Notes: generated from the letters alone by a model not told the origin. DNA of 64,000 bases from Anaerolineales bacterium (GCA_015075405.1 JABTUK010000001.1:1302001-1366000); one strand, 5' to 3'. Positions 34,695 through 43,668 are shown, counted from the stretch's first letter. A program made the numbers and translations.

Positions 34695-35603
34695 ATGAGC
34701 CATAACTCAACTCCTCAAATCTGGCGCAGCCAGCGCAATCTGACGCCGCTGCCCTACCGCCGGGTGAGCGCGCAGCCCTACCACGGCCCCATGACCGCCG
34801 AAGCCATCGAGTCCCTTTTGCTGGAGCGCGAAGCCTACCGCCGCACCGATTTTGTGGTGCTCAAAGGCAAGGATAAGGAGACTGCCGTGGTTGCCATCAC
34901 CCGCGCCGAAGCCGAACCGCTCTTTTCCTGTATTACTTCGGTGGAGGTGTTGGCGCTGCCGGACACCTGCGTTTACGTGGAACGGCCCACCGTAGACCCG
35001 GCCAATCGCTCCGCCCTGGCGGGAGTCGCCCACGAGTTGGGCCTGGGACCGGAAAGCACCGTCGTGGTCGAGGGGATGTACGATCACGTCAACTTCATTC
35101 ACCACCCTGACCCGCTGGTGATTCGGGTGGTCGAAGTGGCCCCGCCGGAGCCGCCCAAACTCTACGGCCTGGCCCAACATGTCCTCAGCTATGCCGACCT
35201 GCCGCCCATTCGCCTGGAATTGGAGCGAATCGAGGTGGCAGACCTGGCCCGGCAAGTCCAGCCCGCAGCCTACCTGGTCCCCTGCCGCTCCGGCGGCCTG
35301 GACGACCTGCCCGCGCCGGTCAGTTTTTTGGATGAGCGCCCCGCACGGCAAAATTGGACCCTGATTGGCTGCGAGCGCAGCCTCCAATTTCATCGCCATT
35401 ATTACGGTGATGAGCCGCCCCGTGTGGAAATGTGTCCCCGCAAGATTGCCGGCCCCCGCACCGAACCGACCCTCTTAAAATGTTGTCTCCTGGAATTCCA
35501 CATGGAGCAAGATGGGCCTATCGCCGTTGTCCCCTGGGGTTCGGACCTGGCTATGGTGGAGTCGGCTTTACGCCAACTGGCCGCCGAGGTAGCGTATGCC
35601 TGA
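34695..35603 (+). CDS. Unrecognised 302-aa protein coupled to a lyase-like gene
   Basis: A 302-residue soluble protein without signal peptide or membrane segment; I do not recognise its family. It shows alternating beta-rich stretches (RTDFVVLKGKDKETAVVAIT, VEVLALPDTCVYVE), a central HHPDPLVIRVVEVAPPEPPK and a C-terminal CCLLEFHMEQDGPIAVVPWG. Several His and Cys (HFHxHYY region, KCCLLEFH) could bind metal but form no known signature. The start has GGGGGAAGC upstream. Its end overlaps the start of the lyase-like gene by 8 bp, so the two are translationally coupled and presumably act in one pathway. Confidence 0.75.
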   Translation: MSHNSTPQIWRSQRNLTPLPYRRVSAQPYHGPMTAEAIESLLLEREAYRRTDFVVLKGKDKETAVVAITRAEAEPLFSCITSVEVLALPDTCVYVERPTVDPANRSALAGVAHELGLGPESTVVVEGMYDHVNFIHHPDPLVIRVVEVAPPEPPKLYGLAQHVLSYADLPPIRLELERIEVADLARQVQPAAYLVPCRSGGLDDLPAPVSFLDERPARQNWTLIGCERSLQFHRHYYGDEPPRVEMCPRKIAGPRTEPTLLKCCLLEFHMEQDGPIAVVPWGSDLAMVESALRQLAAEVAYA

Positions 35604-37104
35604 GCGAGTCGAGGTGGATGTTTTAAGCGTCGGCAGCCGGCTGGCCACCGGGCCCGCCCCCGAACTGGTCCAAACTGCCTTTGCCCGCGAGTTGGCCGAT
35701 CAAATGCCCCTGTTTGAAGGCATGAGCCTAGCCGATCTGGCCCACACCGTAATGCTGACCGAAGGGGGAGTGATTCCACCGGAGGCCGGGCGGGACTTGC
35801 TGGCAGCTTTGCTGGCTCTACACGCCGCACCGCCCGATTTTAGCCCCGATCCGGCGTTGGGCGATCTCTACACCAACCGTGAAGCCTGGCTGGCCGCTCG
35901 AACCCCGGCTACCGGCTGGTTGGGGGCAGGCCGCGCCCGGCGCGAGTCTACCACCACCGGCTACCGCCTGATTTTACGTCGCCGCTTGCTGGACTTTTCC
36001 GCCGCCTTGAGCGAAGCGGGACTGGCCTTGCTGGAGCAGGCCGAAGCGCATCAGGCCAGCCTCATGGCCGATTACACCTATCTCCAGCCGGCCCAACCGA
36101 CGACCTTCGGCCATTACTTGCTCACCTTTGTCTATCCTTTGCTGCGCGATCTGGACCGCCTCCAGGCGTTGTATGGTCGCGCCAACCTCAGCCCGGCCGG
36201 CTGTGGCAGCGTCAACGGCTCTCGGCTGCCCCAAGACCGGCAGCGTTTGGCCGATTTGCTCGGTTTTGATGGCCTGGTTCCCCACGCCCGCGATGCCATG
36301 TGGTCGCCGGACGGCCCGATTGAAGCCCTGTCGGTGCTGGCGGCGGCGCTGGTCAACCTGGATCGGCTGGCTGAGGATTTGCAAATCTTCGCCACCACCG
36401 AATTTGAGCTGATTGAGTTGGCCGACGGCCACACCCGCGCCAGCGTCATCATGCCCCAAAAGAAAAACCCCTACGCCTTAACTTACATTCGCGGTGTAAC
36501 TAATGAACTGTCCGGCGAGTTAGTCTCAGCCGTCGCCTATGGCCGCACCCCTTCCGGGCAGGTGGATAACCGCGTTTTTGCCTACGGCAGCATTCCGCGA
36601 GCGGTGCAGACGGCTACCGGCGCGGCGACGCTCATGGCCGGGGTGCTGCGAGGGCTGCGCTTTAATGCTGCGTTGGCCGGTCAACGCCTGGCGGACAGTT
36701 TTGCCATCGCCACCGACCTGGCCGAAATCATCACCCTTGAAACCGGGCTGGACTTTCGCTCGGCTCACCGGGTGGTAGGCCGGCTGGTGCGCGATGCTCT
36801 CTCCGCGAGTCGCTCTGCCCGCGAAATTACCAGCATCGAAGTAGATGCGGCGGCTCAGGCAGTCCTCGGTCATCCACTCCACCTTTCAGCAGGGGCGCTG
36901 GCCCAGGCGCTCGATCCGGCCGCCGGAATAGCTGCCCGTCGCCAGGCAGGTGGGGCCGCGCCGGAGCCTTTGCAAGCAATGCTGGCCGAGTGCCGGGATG
37001 CTCTGGCCCGCCACCGGGCTTGGTCTGAAGAAGCCGCCGCCCGAGTTGCTGCCGCAGAAACAGCCTTGTTGAGCCGGGTCCACGAGTTGACTATAACCGC
37101 CTAA
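35596..37104 (+). CDS. Argininosuccinate-lyase-superfamily protein with altered catalytic residues
   Basis: A 502-residue member of the fumarase/ASL superfamily. The superfamily loop reads ASVIMPQKKNP where ASL has GSSxMPQKKNP, so the second, catalytic Ser position is Val. The helix that in ASL reads YTHLQxAQP reads YTYLQPAQPTTFGHYL here, so the conserved His is Tyr. The SVNGSR segment and the EFELIELADG region otherwise align well. This suggests a lyase of different chemistry or a binding protein rather than ArgH; no arginine-biosynthesis genes are nearby. It is coupled to the upstream unknown protein by an 8-bp overlap. Confidence 0.8.
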   Translation: MPERVEVDVLSVGSRLATGPAPELVQTAFARELADQMPLFEGMSLADLAHTVMLTEGGVIPPEAGRDLLAALLALHAAPPDFSPDPALGDLYTNREAWLAARTPATGWLGAGRARRESTTTGYRLILRRRLLDFSAALSEAGLALLEQAEAHQASLMADYTYLQPAQPTTFGHYLLTFVYPLLRDLDRLQALYGRANLSPAGCGSVNGSRLPQDRQRLADLLGFDGLVPHARDAMWSPDGPIEALSVLAAALVNLDRLAEDLQIFATTEFELIELADGHTRASVIMPQKKNPYALTYIRGVTNELSGELVSAVAYGRTPSGQVDNRVFAYGSIPRAVQTATGAATLMAGVLRGLRFNAALAGQRLADSFAIATDLAEIITLETGLDFRSAHRVVGRLVRDALSASRSAREITSIEVDAAAQAVLGHPLHLSAGALAQALDPAAGIAARRQAGGAAPEPLQAMLAECRDALARHRAWSEEAAARVAAAETALLSRVHELTITA

Positions 37105-37113
37105 CCTCAATGC

Positions 37114-37197
37114 ATCCAAATTTGAGGAGCCAGCACGCCCTAGTGCGGCTCCGTTCGGCACGTTGGCGTGCCCGCTTCGCGTCCTCGGAAATTGGAT
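37114..37197. repeat. Imperfect inverted repeat after the lyase-like gene
   Basis: Left side ATCCAAATTTGAGGAGCC and inner GCACGCC pair with right side GGCGTGCC and TCCTCGGAAATTGGAT. It has no U-tract and no ORF. Confidence 0.6.
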
Positions 37198-37270
37198 CTA
37201 CTGAGCCTTCAAACTTGATCTTCGCCACATTTATGTTATTATATTTGACATAAAGTATCCGGTGAGGATC

Positions 37271-38437
37271 ATGCCACCGAAATCTGCTCCAAAAAAATCT
37301 AAACCCCGGCGGCGTAAGTTTGCCTCGCCTAAGCTGCTACTCATTTGGCTGGCTATCCTTATTTTGGAAGGCAGCGGCGTAGCGGCTGTTTCAGCTTATT
37401 GGATTTTTACGCCCGGTCAAGAAGCGGCCCCGGCTGCTGCCCAGCTTGCCCCAACGCACTTTCAATTGCCAGAGGCGACTCCGGCCTCAGCGCCCACTGC
37501 GACGGCCACCCAGGCCGTTATCTATCTGCCCACACCCACCAAAACGCCCACGCCCCTGCCTCCGACTCTAACGCCGACCGCTGTCGCCACCCAACCGCCG
37601 TCGGTTGCCAGCGCCCCACAGCCAACCGACACACCCGCGCCGCCCCAAATCCAGCATGTCATCATTATCAGCATTGACGGCTTGCGGCCCGATGCCTTAT
37701 TTGCCGCCGAAGCGCCTTATCTGGATACCCTGATTGCGCAGGGCGCTTACAGCCCCAATGCCCAGACGGTCTCGCTGAGCATCACCCTGCCCAGCCACGC
37801 CTCCATGCTCAGCGGGATGCTGCCGGAAAAGCACGGGATTGTGTGGGGCATGCCCTATATCGGTTGGCCGGGAATGAATGGCCCAACCCTTTTTAGCGTG
37901 GCCCACGACGCCGGGCTGACGACGGCCATGGTTTTTGGCAAAGAGAAGATGAATTACCTGGTTTTGCCCAACTCGGTAGATCAGCGCTTTGGGGCAGATA
38001 TGCATGATTCGGACATCAAAGAACACGCGCTTGAAATCATTCAGGCCGGTCTGCCGCACGTTCTTTTTCTTCACTTTCCCGATACCGACCGGGTGGGTCA
38101 TGCCTCCGGCTGGATGTCGCCCAACCAGCTTCAGGCCATCGCTTTTGTAGATAATTTGATCGGCGAAATTTTGGCCGCCCTTGAAAGTGGCGGCTATTTG
38201 AACACCACCCTCCTGATTGTCACCGCCGACCACGGTGGCCATGGGTTCAACCACGGCGATGACTCCCCTGAAGACCGAACCATCCCCTGGCTGGCCGTTG
38301 GACCAGGTGTTCGGGTGGGAGTCACACTGACCCGTCCCATCAACACCTATGATACCGCCGCTACGACTCTACAGGCCCTAAAATTACCCATTCCCCCCAA
38401 TTGGGACGGCAAGCCGGTGCTGGAAATTTTTAAGTGA
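37271..38437 (+). CDS. Membrane-anchored type I phosphodiesterase/alkaline-phosphatase-fold enzyme
   Basis: A 388-residue protein. A basic N-terminus (PKKSKPRRRK) and one transmembrane segment (LLLIWLAILILEGSGVAAVS) are followed by a Thr/Pro linker and an ectonucleotide pyrophosphatase/phosphodiesterase-type domain. The metal site is visible: Asp in VIIISIDGLRPD, the Thr nucleophile in SLSITLPSHASML, DTDRVGHASG and TADHGGHGFNHGDD. It should hydrolyse phosphodiesters or phosphomonoesters outside the membrane; substrate unknown. The ATG at 37271 has GGTGAGG upstream; a GTG at 37262 is less likely. Confidence 0.85.
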   Translation: MPPKSAPKKSKPRRRKFASPKLLLIWLAILILEGSGVAAVSAYWIFTPGQEAAPAAAQLAPTHFQLPEATPASAPTATATQAVIYLPTPTKTPTPLPPTLTPTAVATQPPSVASAPQPTDTPAPPQIQHVIIISIDGLRPDALFAAEAPYLDTLIAQGAYSPNAQTVSLSITLPSHASMLSGMLPEKHGIVWGMPYIGWPGMNGPTLFSVAHDAGLTTAMVFGKEKMNYLVLPNSVDQRFGADMHDSDIKEHALEIIQAGLPHVLFLHFPDTDRVGHASGWMSPNQLQAIAFVDNLIGEILAALESGGYLNTTLLIVTADHGGHGFNHGDDSPEDRTIPWLAVGPGVRVGVTLTRPINTYDTAATTLQALKLPIPPNWDGKPVLEIFK

Positions 38438-38500
38438 CGCCGCGCTTCTGCAAAGACGCCTAACCTATTAATGAACAAAATCGCCAGCCCAGTTTCTGGT

Positions 38501-38593
38501 ATGTCATTTCGAGCGCCAGCGAGAAATCTTCTTGCTCACCCTAACATTTTTGACATGGGAACGGAGATTCCTCCCTACGGTCGGAATGACATG
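38501..38593. repeat. REP-like palindromic element (GTCATTTCGA family), copy 3
   Basis: The left end reads ATGTCATTTCGAGCG; the right end reads CGGAATGACATG. Internal GAGAAATCTT and GGAGATTCC words match weakly. It lies 64 bp after the phosphodiesterase gene. Confidence 0.75.
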
Positions 38594-38641
38594 ACTTCGC
38601 GAATGTATCTGCTTGCTTCCACTTCGTCACGAACTAACTGT

Positions 38642-38673
38642 TTTTCACTTCTGCGGCCCAATCGTGGTATAAT
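38642..38673 (+). promoter_or_regulatory. Possible promoter of the LysM lipoprotein gene
   Basis: A perfect TATAAT -10 box (38668-38673) has only a weak TTTTCA -35 candidate about 20 bp upstream. The expected start of transcription falls just before the GTG at 38703. Confidence 0.4.
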
Positions 38674-38702
38674 CTGGCCTTGTGTTTGGAGAGTTTTTGC
38701 GG

Positions 38703-39677
38703 GTGAAACCCATTCTTTGGTTGTTATGCAGCTTAATTGTAGCTGGCTGTGGCCGGCTGGCTACACCAATAAACAGTATCACCCCGGCTGCCCCGGCAAC
38801 GCCGGCAGCGGCGGCCAGCGTTACTCCAACCCCCACCACCCGCGCGACTGCTACCCCTCGCCCGGCCACGCCCATTGCGACCGCTACGCCCACCGTTACC
38901 CCGACCCCTGTCATCTATGTCATCCAGGCCGGCGATACGCTACTCAACATCGCCATCCAATTCGACCGCACCACCGAGGAAATCCAGACAGCCAACGGTA
39001 TTGCCGACCCCCGTTTTCTGCAAATTGGCCAGGAAATTATTATCCCACCGCCCCGCGTCAGCCCGGAAGACTCACCCACCCCCACCCCCACGCCGCCGGT
39101 GTTGAAGGTAAAGGCTATCAATTTTCAGGAAACCCGGCAGGGGACCTTGTGGTGTTTGGGCGAGGTCAGCAACCCCGGCAGCCTGTCCCTGGCCGAAGTC
39201 GTCGTCGAAGCATCGCTGCTGGATGGAGCCGGGCTGGTGCTGGCCCGGGGCGCGGCCTACACCCAACTCGACGTGATCCAGCCGGGAGAGAGCGCGCCGT
39301 TTGCCATTCTGTTCGACTCACCGCCCGACAGCTTTGCCCAGTACCAGGTGGTCACCGTTTCGGGCGTACCTATTTCTGACCAATCCCGTTATTACTTTGA
39401 TTTGGAAACGTTTGACCTGCATGGCTCGCCGGAAGGATTGGCGGCCTATCGCTTAGAGGGGCAGCTTCGTAACAATGGGGACAGCGACGCCGAGTCGATC
39501 CGGCTGGTCGCCATTGCCTACGACGCCGACGAGCGGGTGCTGGCTCAACGCCAGGCCGAACTGGCCGTGACCTTGCTCAAAGCCGGGGCGACAACTTCTT
39601 TTGAACTGGATTTAATTGTGCCCCAAGGTATTGTAGACCATTATAAAGTTTTGGCGCAGGGCTTGAAGGCGCAGTGA
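38703..39677 (+). CDS. LysM-domain lipoprotein
   Basis: A 324-residue exported protein. The N-terminus has a lipobox (LLCSLIVAGC), so it should be lipidated on Cys, followed by a Thr/Pro-rich linker and one LysM peptidoglycan-binding domain (YVIQAGDTLLNIAIQFDRTT ... LQIGQEIIIPPP). A second short linker leads to two beta domains (KVKAINFQETRQGTLWCLGE; RLEGQLRNNGDSDAESIRLV) of the FxLYD-like extracellular type. It probably sits at the cell surface bound to wall glycan. I prefer the GTG at 38703 because GGAGAG is 9 bp upstream; a GTG at 38682 would lack a ribosome site. Confidence 0.83.
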   Translation: MKPILWLLCSLIVAGCGRLATPINSITPAAPATPAAAASVTPTPTTRATATPRPATPIATATPTVTPTPVIYVIQAGDTLLNIAIQFDRTTEEIQTANGIADPRFLQIGQEIIIPPPRVSPEDSPTPTPTPPVLKVKAINFQETRQGTLWCLGEVSNPGSLSLAEVVVEASLLDGAGLVLARGAAYTQLDVIQPGESAPFAILFDSPPDSFAQYQVVTVSGVPISDQSRYYFDLETFDLHGSPEGLAAYRLEGQLRNNGDSDAESIRLVAIAYDADERVLAQRQAELAVTLLKAGATTSFELDLIVPQGIVDHYKVLAQGLKAQ

Positions 39678-39766
39678 GGGGAAGAGGCGTGAGGCGAAGA
39701 GGCGAGGAGGCGTGAAACGAAGATAACAATCTCGCCTCCTCGCCTCACGAGTCGTCGCCTCATCGA
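39673..39766. repeat. Heptamer/octamer-word hairpin (GAGGCGT/GAGGCGA)
   Basis: The left arm has GAGGCGT, GAGGCGA, GAGGCGAG and GAGGCGT words; the right arm has CTCGCCTCCTCGCCTCACG and CGCCTCATCG. It overlaps the last codons of the LysM gene and ends 37 bp before murI. The word recurs at 46644-46770 and, in complement, inside purB. Confidence 0.82.
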
Positions 39767-39802
39767 AGTAGATAAGTAAAGGGACTTGGGAGCGATTATT
39801 TT

Positions 39803-40603
39803 ATGACTGACTCACGTCCTATCGGTCTGTTCGATTCCGGGGTGGGTGGCCTGTCGGTGTGGCGCGAGGTGGCGCAGCGCATGCCCTATGAAGCCACGCT
39901 TTACTTTGCCGACAGCGCTCACTGCCCTTATGGCCCCCGGCCGGCGGCGGAAATCCAGGCCCTGTCGGCGGCTATTACCCGTTTTCTGCTGGCTCACCAG
40001 GCCAAGTTAATTGTGGTGGCCTGCAACACGGCCAGCGCTGCCGCCCTGGAAACGCTGCGGGCGGAGTTTGATGTACCGATTGTGGGGATGGAACCTGCCG
40101 TTAAACCCGCTGCCGAAGCCACTCGAACCGGCCACGTGGGGGTGCTGGCAACCGAGGGCACCCTCAACGGCTATCTGTTCAAAAACACCTCGCAGCGCCA
40201 CGCCCGTGACATCGAGGTGCATGTGCAGGTGGGTGAGGGCCTGGTCGAGCTGGTTGAAAAAGGCCAGCTCGACGCTCCCGAAACCGAGTCCCTGCTGCGC
40301 CACTATCTCGAACCGATGCTGGCCGCCAACGCCGACCAGCTTGCCCTGGGCTGCACCCATTATCCTTTGCTGCTACCGCTCATCGAGCGGGTGGTGGCCG
40401 GCCGCGCCACCGTGATTGACCCAGCCCAGGCCGTCGCCCGGCAGGTTCAGCGTGTGCTTATGCAGCGCGGCCTGGAAGCGGAAACAGGCTGTGTGACGCA
40501 GCATTGTTTTTTTACCACCGGCCAGCCAGAACCCCTACAAACCTTAACTGCAATTTTTAGTCAGCAACAGGCTAAGATAAGTCAGGTTTCTCTAAATTGG
40601 TAA
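39803..40603 (+). CDS. murI: Glutamate racemase
   Basis: A 266-residue enzyme interconverting L- and D-glutamate for peptidoglycan. Both catalytic cysteines are in their motifs: VACNTASAAAL (N-terminal half) and LGCTHYPLLLP (C-terminal half); the N-terminal IGLFDSGVGGLSV is diagnostic. Length is as expected. It stands alone between repeats and a convergent rfbC gene. Confidence 0.95.
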   Translation: MTDSRPIGLFDSGVGGLSVWREVAQRMPYEATLYFADSAHCPYGPRPAAEIQALSAAITRFLLAHQAKLIVVACNTASAAALETLRAEFDVPIVGMEPAVKPAAEATRTGHVGVLATEGTLNGYLFKNTSQRHARDIEVHVQVGEGLVELVEKGQLDAPETESLLRHYLEPMLAANADQLALGCTHYPLLLPLIERVVAGRATVIDPAQAVARQVQRVLMQRGLEAETGCVTQHCFFTTGQPEPLQTLTAIFSQQQAKISQVSLNW

Positions 40604-40645
40604 GTTCTTTTATTTTTTTCTAAAAGCTCTTATCTAAATTGAACC

Positions 40646-41185
40646 TTACCTGGGCAATTTATCCGGCGAAATATCTTTCAACTTTGGATTAGCCGCATCT
40701 CTGCCCGAAACCAGGGGCGATTCCACCCCCCAGGCTATTCCCAGAGCAGGATCATTCCAGGCCACGCCGAACTCATCCGCGCCGCTGTAATAATTATCCA
40801 CCACATAAATCAAGGTAACATCGGTCAGCGCCACAAAACCATGGGCCACGCCCACCGGGATGAAAATGCCCACTTGATTTTCCTCGCCCATCTCGATGGT
40901 TTGGGCGATTCCATAAGTAGGCGAACTGGGCCGCAAATCAACCAACCCCGCCCGAATTTTTCCGGCAATCACATACCAATAATCCACCTGCTGAAAATGA
41001 TAATGCAGGCCGCGCAAAACCCCGGCTTTGGAGTCAGAGCGATTGGTCTGGATAATGTCCCAACTGCGCTGGGGAAACCACTCTTTGCGAAAGGTTTCCA
41101 TAAAGCGCCCGCGCTCGTCGGCAAAGGATTTGAGGGTGACAATCTGAACGTCTTTGATGAGGGTTGACTCTTGAATGAGGGACAC
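40646..41185 (-). CDS. rfbC: dTDP-4-dehydrorhamnose 3,5-epimerase family protein
   Basis: A 179-residue RmlC-like cupin. Motifs include FADERGRFMETF, QTNRSDSKAGVLRGLHYHFQ with the conserved RGLHY His, IFIPVGVAHGFVAL with the second His, and VDNYYSGADEFGVAWNDPAL. It belongs to dTDP-L-rhamnose synthesis, though no other rml genes are close, so a related sugar epimerase is possible. The start is the GTG at 41185 with AGGAG 7 bp upstream, rather than a longer frame from 41221. Confidence 0.9.
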   Translation of the reverse strand: MSLIQESTLIKDVQIVTLKSFADERGRFMETFRKEWFPQRSWDIIQTNRSDSKAGVLRGLHYHFQQVDYWYVIAGKIRAGLVDLRPSSPTYGIAQTIEMGEENQVGIFIPVGVAHGFVALTDVTLIYVVDNYYSGADEFGVAWNDPALGIAWGVESPLVSGRDAANPKLKDISPDKLPR

Positions 41186-41317
41186 GAATTTTCTCCTAAA
41201 ATAGATAAAACCTACTTCCATTTTATCAGTTTCTCGCTACTCAGTCCAATAGCTTTGCCGCAGGTAATTCACCATGCTATACTTTGCTCAAACCTTCAAC
41301 CTTTTAACGAGTAAGTA

Positions 41318-42799
41318 ATGACCGAAACCTTTTCCCACCAAACTTATCTCTCCCCGTTTACCTGGCGCTATGGCAGCGATGAGATGCGCCAGGTCTGGAG
41401 CGAAGCCCACAAGCGGCGGTTGTGGCGGCGGCTGTGGGTCGCTCTGGCCGAAGGGGAAATGGCTGCCGGGCTGGTCAACCAGGCTCAGGTGGATGATCTG
41501 CGCGCGCACGCCGACCAGATTGATATGGATCGCGCCCTGGTCATCGAGGCCGAAATACAGCACGATTTGATGGCTGAGGTCAAAACCTTTGCCGAACAGT
41601 GCGTCATTGGGGGTGGGATTATCCACCTGGGCGCAACCTCGATGGATATTGAGGACAACGCCGACGCCCTGCGCCTGCGCGAAAGCCTGGATGTTATTCT
41701 GGCTAAATTGACCACCCTGCTGGCAGAATTGGCCGCCCAAATCGAGCGGTGGGCCGAGACGCCGATCATCGGCTTCACCCACCTCCAACCCGCCGAACCG
41801 ACCACCCTGGGCTACCGCCTGGCCCAATATGGCTTCGACCTGCTGACCGATTTCACTGAAGTGCGCCGGGTGCGCGATGGGATTCGGGGCAAAGGCTTCA
41901 AAGGCGCGGTGGGTACGTCGGCGTCGTATCAGGATTTATTGGCTGCGCCGACCGGAGACCGGGGACCGGAGACCGGGGAAGAAATAGCTATTACGCCTCA
42001 CGCCTCACGCTTCACGCCTCACGCTTCACTCTCTGCCTCCCAACTCGAAGCGCACATCATGGCCGCCATCGAGCTTGAGCCGTTCCCCGTAGCCACTCAA
42101 ACGTATCCCCGCAAGCAGGATTGGCTGGTGTTGAACAGTCTGGCCGGAGTAGCCGGATCGCTATACAAATTTGCCTTTGACTTGCGCTTATTGCAAGCGC
42201 CTTCGCTGGGCGAGCTAGCCGAGCCGTTTGGCCGCAAGCAGGTTGGTTCCAGCGCCATGCCCTTCAAGCGCAACCCCATCAATGCCGAAAACATTGACAG
42301 CCTGGCCCGTTTTGTGGCAACCCTGCCCCGCGTAGCCTGGGACAACGCCGCCCATTCGCTGTTGGAACGCACCCTGGACGATTCGGCCAACCGGCGGGAA
42401 ATCTTCCCGGCGGCTTTTTTAGCCACCGACGAAATTCTGCGCCGGGCCACTCGCTTGGTGCGCGACCTGCGGGTGGATGAAGCCGCGCTGAGGCGCAACC
42501 TGGAAAAATACGGCACCTTCGCCGCCACCGAGCGGGTTTTGCTGGCCGCAGCCAAAGCCGGAGCCGACCGGCAGGAGATGCACGAAATCATCCGCGAGCA
42601 CAGCCTGGCCGCCTGGGCCGCGCTGGCCGCCGGTGGAAGCAACACGCTGCCGGAACAGCTCTCCACCGATCCCAGAATTACCGCCCATCTCAATCCGGCT
42701 CAAATTATGGCCCTCCTCGACGCCTCCCACTATGTCGGCGACGCGCCGGAGCGAGCGAGAGCCTTAGCTACGGAAATTAAGATAACAATTAGAGGATAG
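41318..42799 (+). CDS. purB: Adenylosuccinate lyase
   Basis: A 493-residue enzyme of purine synthesis that cleaves SAICAR and adenylosuccinate. It shows GATSMDIEDNADALRLR, the THLQPAEPTTLGYRLAQY segment with the catalytic His, and the signature GSSAMPFKRNPINAEN with the catalytic Ser kept. It is longer than many PurB because of an insert at about residues 212-238 (PTGDRGPETGEE then ITPHASRFTPHASLSA) encoded by a tandem-word repeat (41950-42031), between two conserved helices. The repeat is in frame and evidently tolerated. The start ATG at 41318 has GAGTAAG nearby. Confidence 0.93.
   Translation: MTETFSHQTYLSPFTWRYGSDEMRQVWSEAHKRRLWRRLWVALAEGEMAAGLVNQAQVDDLRAHADQIDMDRALVIEAEIQHDLMAEVKTFAEQCVIGGGIIHLGATSMDIEDNADALRLRESLDVILAKLTTLLAELAAQIERWAETPIIGFTHLQPAEPTTLGYRLAQYGFDLLTDFTEVRRVRDGIRGKGFKGAVGTSASYQDLLAAPTGDRGPETGEEIAITPHASRFTPHASLSASQLEAHIMAAIELEPFPVATQTYPRKQDWLVLNSLAGVAGSLYKFAFDLRLLQAPSLGELAEPFGRKQVGSSAMPFKRNPINAENIDSLARFVATLPRVAWDNAAHSLLERTLDDSANRREIFPAAFLATDEILRRATRLVRDLRVDEAALRRNLEKYGTFAATERVLLAAAKAGADRQEMHEIIREHSLAAWAALAAGGSNTLPEQLSTDPRITAHLNPAQIMALLDASHYVGDAPERARALATEIKITIRG
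41950..42031. repeat. Tandem-word repeats inside purB
   Basis: First GACCGGA/GACCGGG words (41950-41979), then heptamers ACGCCTC, ACGCCTC, ACGCTTC, ACGCCTC, ACGCTTC (41993-42028). The second part is the complement of the GAGGCGT word used in intergenic hairpins at 39673 and 46644. The total insertion is translated without breaking the frame. Confidence 0.85.
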
Positions 42800-42900
42800 T
42801 AGATAGAGGATGGTAGATGGAAGATAGAAATTAACTATCTGCAATCCTCTATCCACCATCTTCAATCTTCAATCTTCCATCCTCCAGCCTTCCATTCTTC
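42791..42900. repeat. Heptamer-word hairpin (AGGATAG/TAGATGG)
   Basis: The left arm has AGGATAG, TAGATAG, AGGATGG, TAGATGG, AAGATAG; the right arm has CATCTTC, AATCTTC, AATCTTC, CATCCTC, CAGCCTTCC after a CCTCTATCC segment. It starts inside the last codons of purB and ends just before the ribosome site of the next gene. Confidence 0.85.
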
Positions 42901-42912
42901 CAGGAGACACCC

Positions 42913-43668
42913 TTGCCTATCAAAGCCATCACCTTCGATTTTTGGTCCACCCTCTACCAAAGCAAAACTGTGGATTATGCTAAGCGGCTGTTAACATTAA
43001 AAGAGTCGGTTGAGCGTGGCAGCGGGTCAAAAGTAGACCCGGAGCATTTTGAGACGGCGGCAAAGCTGGCTCGTGAGACCTGGAGCCGCACCTGGGCCGA
43101 AGAGCATCGCACCATGACCGCCGATGAGTGGCTGGGAGTCATGCTGCAAGATTTGCGCCTGACCCTTGAGATGGAAATCCTGGCCGAAATCCGGCTAAAT
43201 ATGGAGCACAGCATCCTGGCCGATGCGCCCATTCTGGCCCCCGAGGTTTTAGATGTTCTGCCCGATCTCGCCAGCCGCTACCGCCTGGCGATTATCTCTG
43301 ATACCGGCATCACGCCGGGACGGGTGCTGCGCCAACTGTTGGAGCACGACCACCTGACCCAATACTTTACCCACCTCACTTTTTCCGACGAGATCGGCCG
43401 CAGCAAACCCCATCCCTCTGCCTTTTTGACCACCCTCGCGGCGCTCGGCGCTGCCCCCACCGAAGCGGTTCATATCGGCGACCTGCTCCGCACGGATATT
43501 GCCGGGGCGCAGGCAGTCGGCATGCGGGCGGTACAATACATCGGCATCAATCACGATCAGGCCAATGGGTTGGAAGATGGCCGGAAGATTACACCGGATG
43601 CGGTGATACGGAGTCACGAGGAGTTGGAGCCACTATTAAAACAGTGGAATGAGTTTGAAATTTCTTGA
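42913..43668 (+). CDS. HAD-superfamily hydrolase
   Basis: A 251-residue HAD phosphatase-like protein: motif I FDFWSTLYQSK (nucleophile Asp present; the +2 Asp is Trp, as in some HAD families), motif II LAIISDTGIT, motif III Lys in IGRSKPHPSAF and motif IV HIGDLLRTDIAGA. The substrate is unknown. The start is a TTG at 42913 supported by CAGGAGA 7-8 bp upstream. It may be transcribed with purB, though a hairpin repeat lies between. Confidence 0.85.
   Translation: MPIKAITFDFWSTLYQSKTVDYAKRLLTLKESVERGSGSKVDPEHFETAAKLARETWSRTWAEEHRTMTADEWLGVMLQDLRLTLEMEILAEIRLNMEHSILADAPILAPEVLDVLPDLASRYRLAIISDTGITPGRVLRQLLEHDHLTQYFTHLTFSDEIGRSKPHPSAFLTTLAALGAAPTEAVHIGDLLRTDIAGAQAVGMRAVQYIGINHDQANGLEDGRKITPDAVIRSHEELEPLLKQWNEFEIS

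Noticed and set aside
40007..40415. Overlapping ORFs on both strands of murI
   Set aside because: Shadows of a well-supported enzyme gene.
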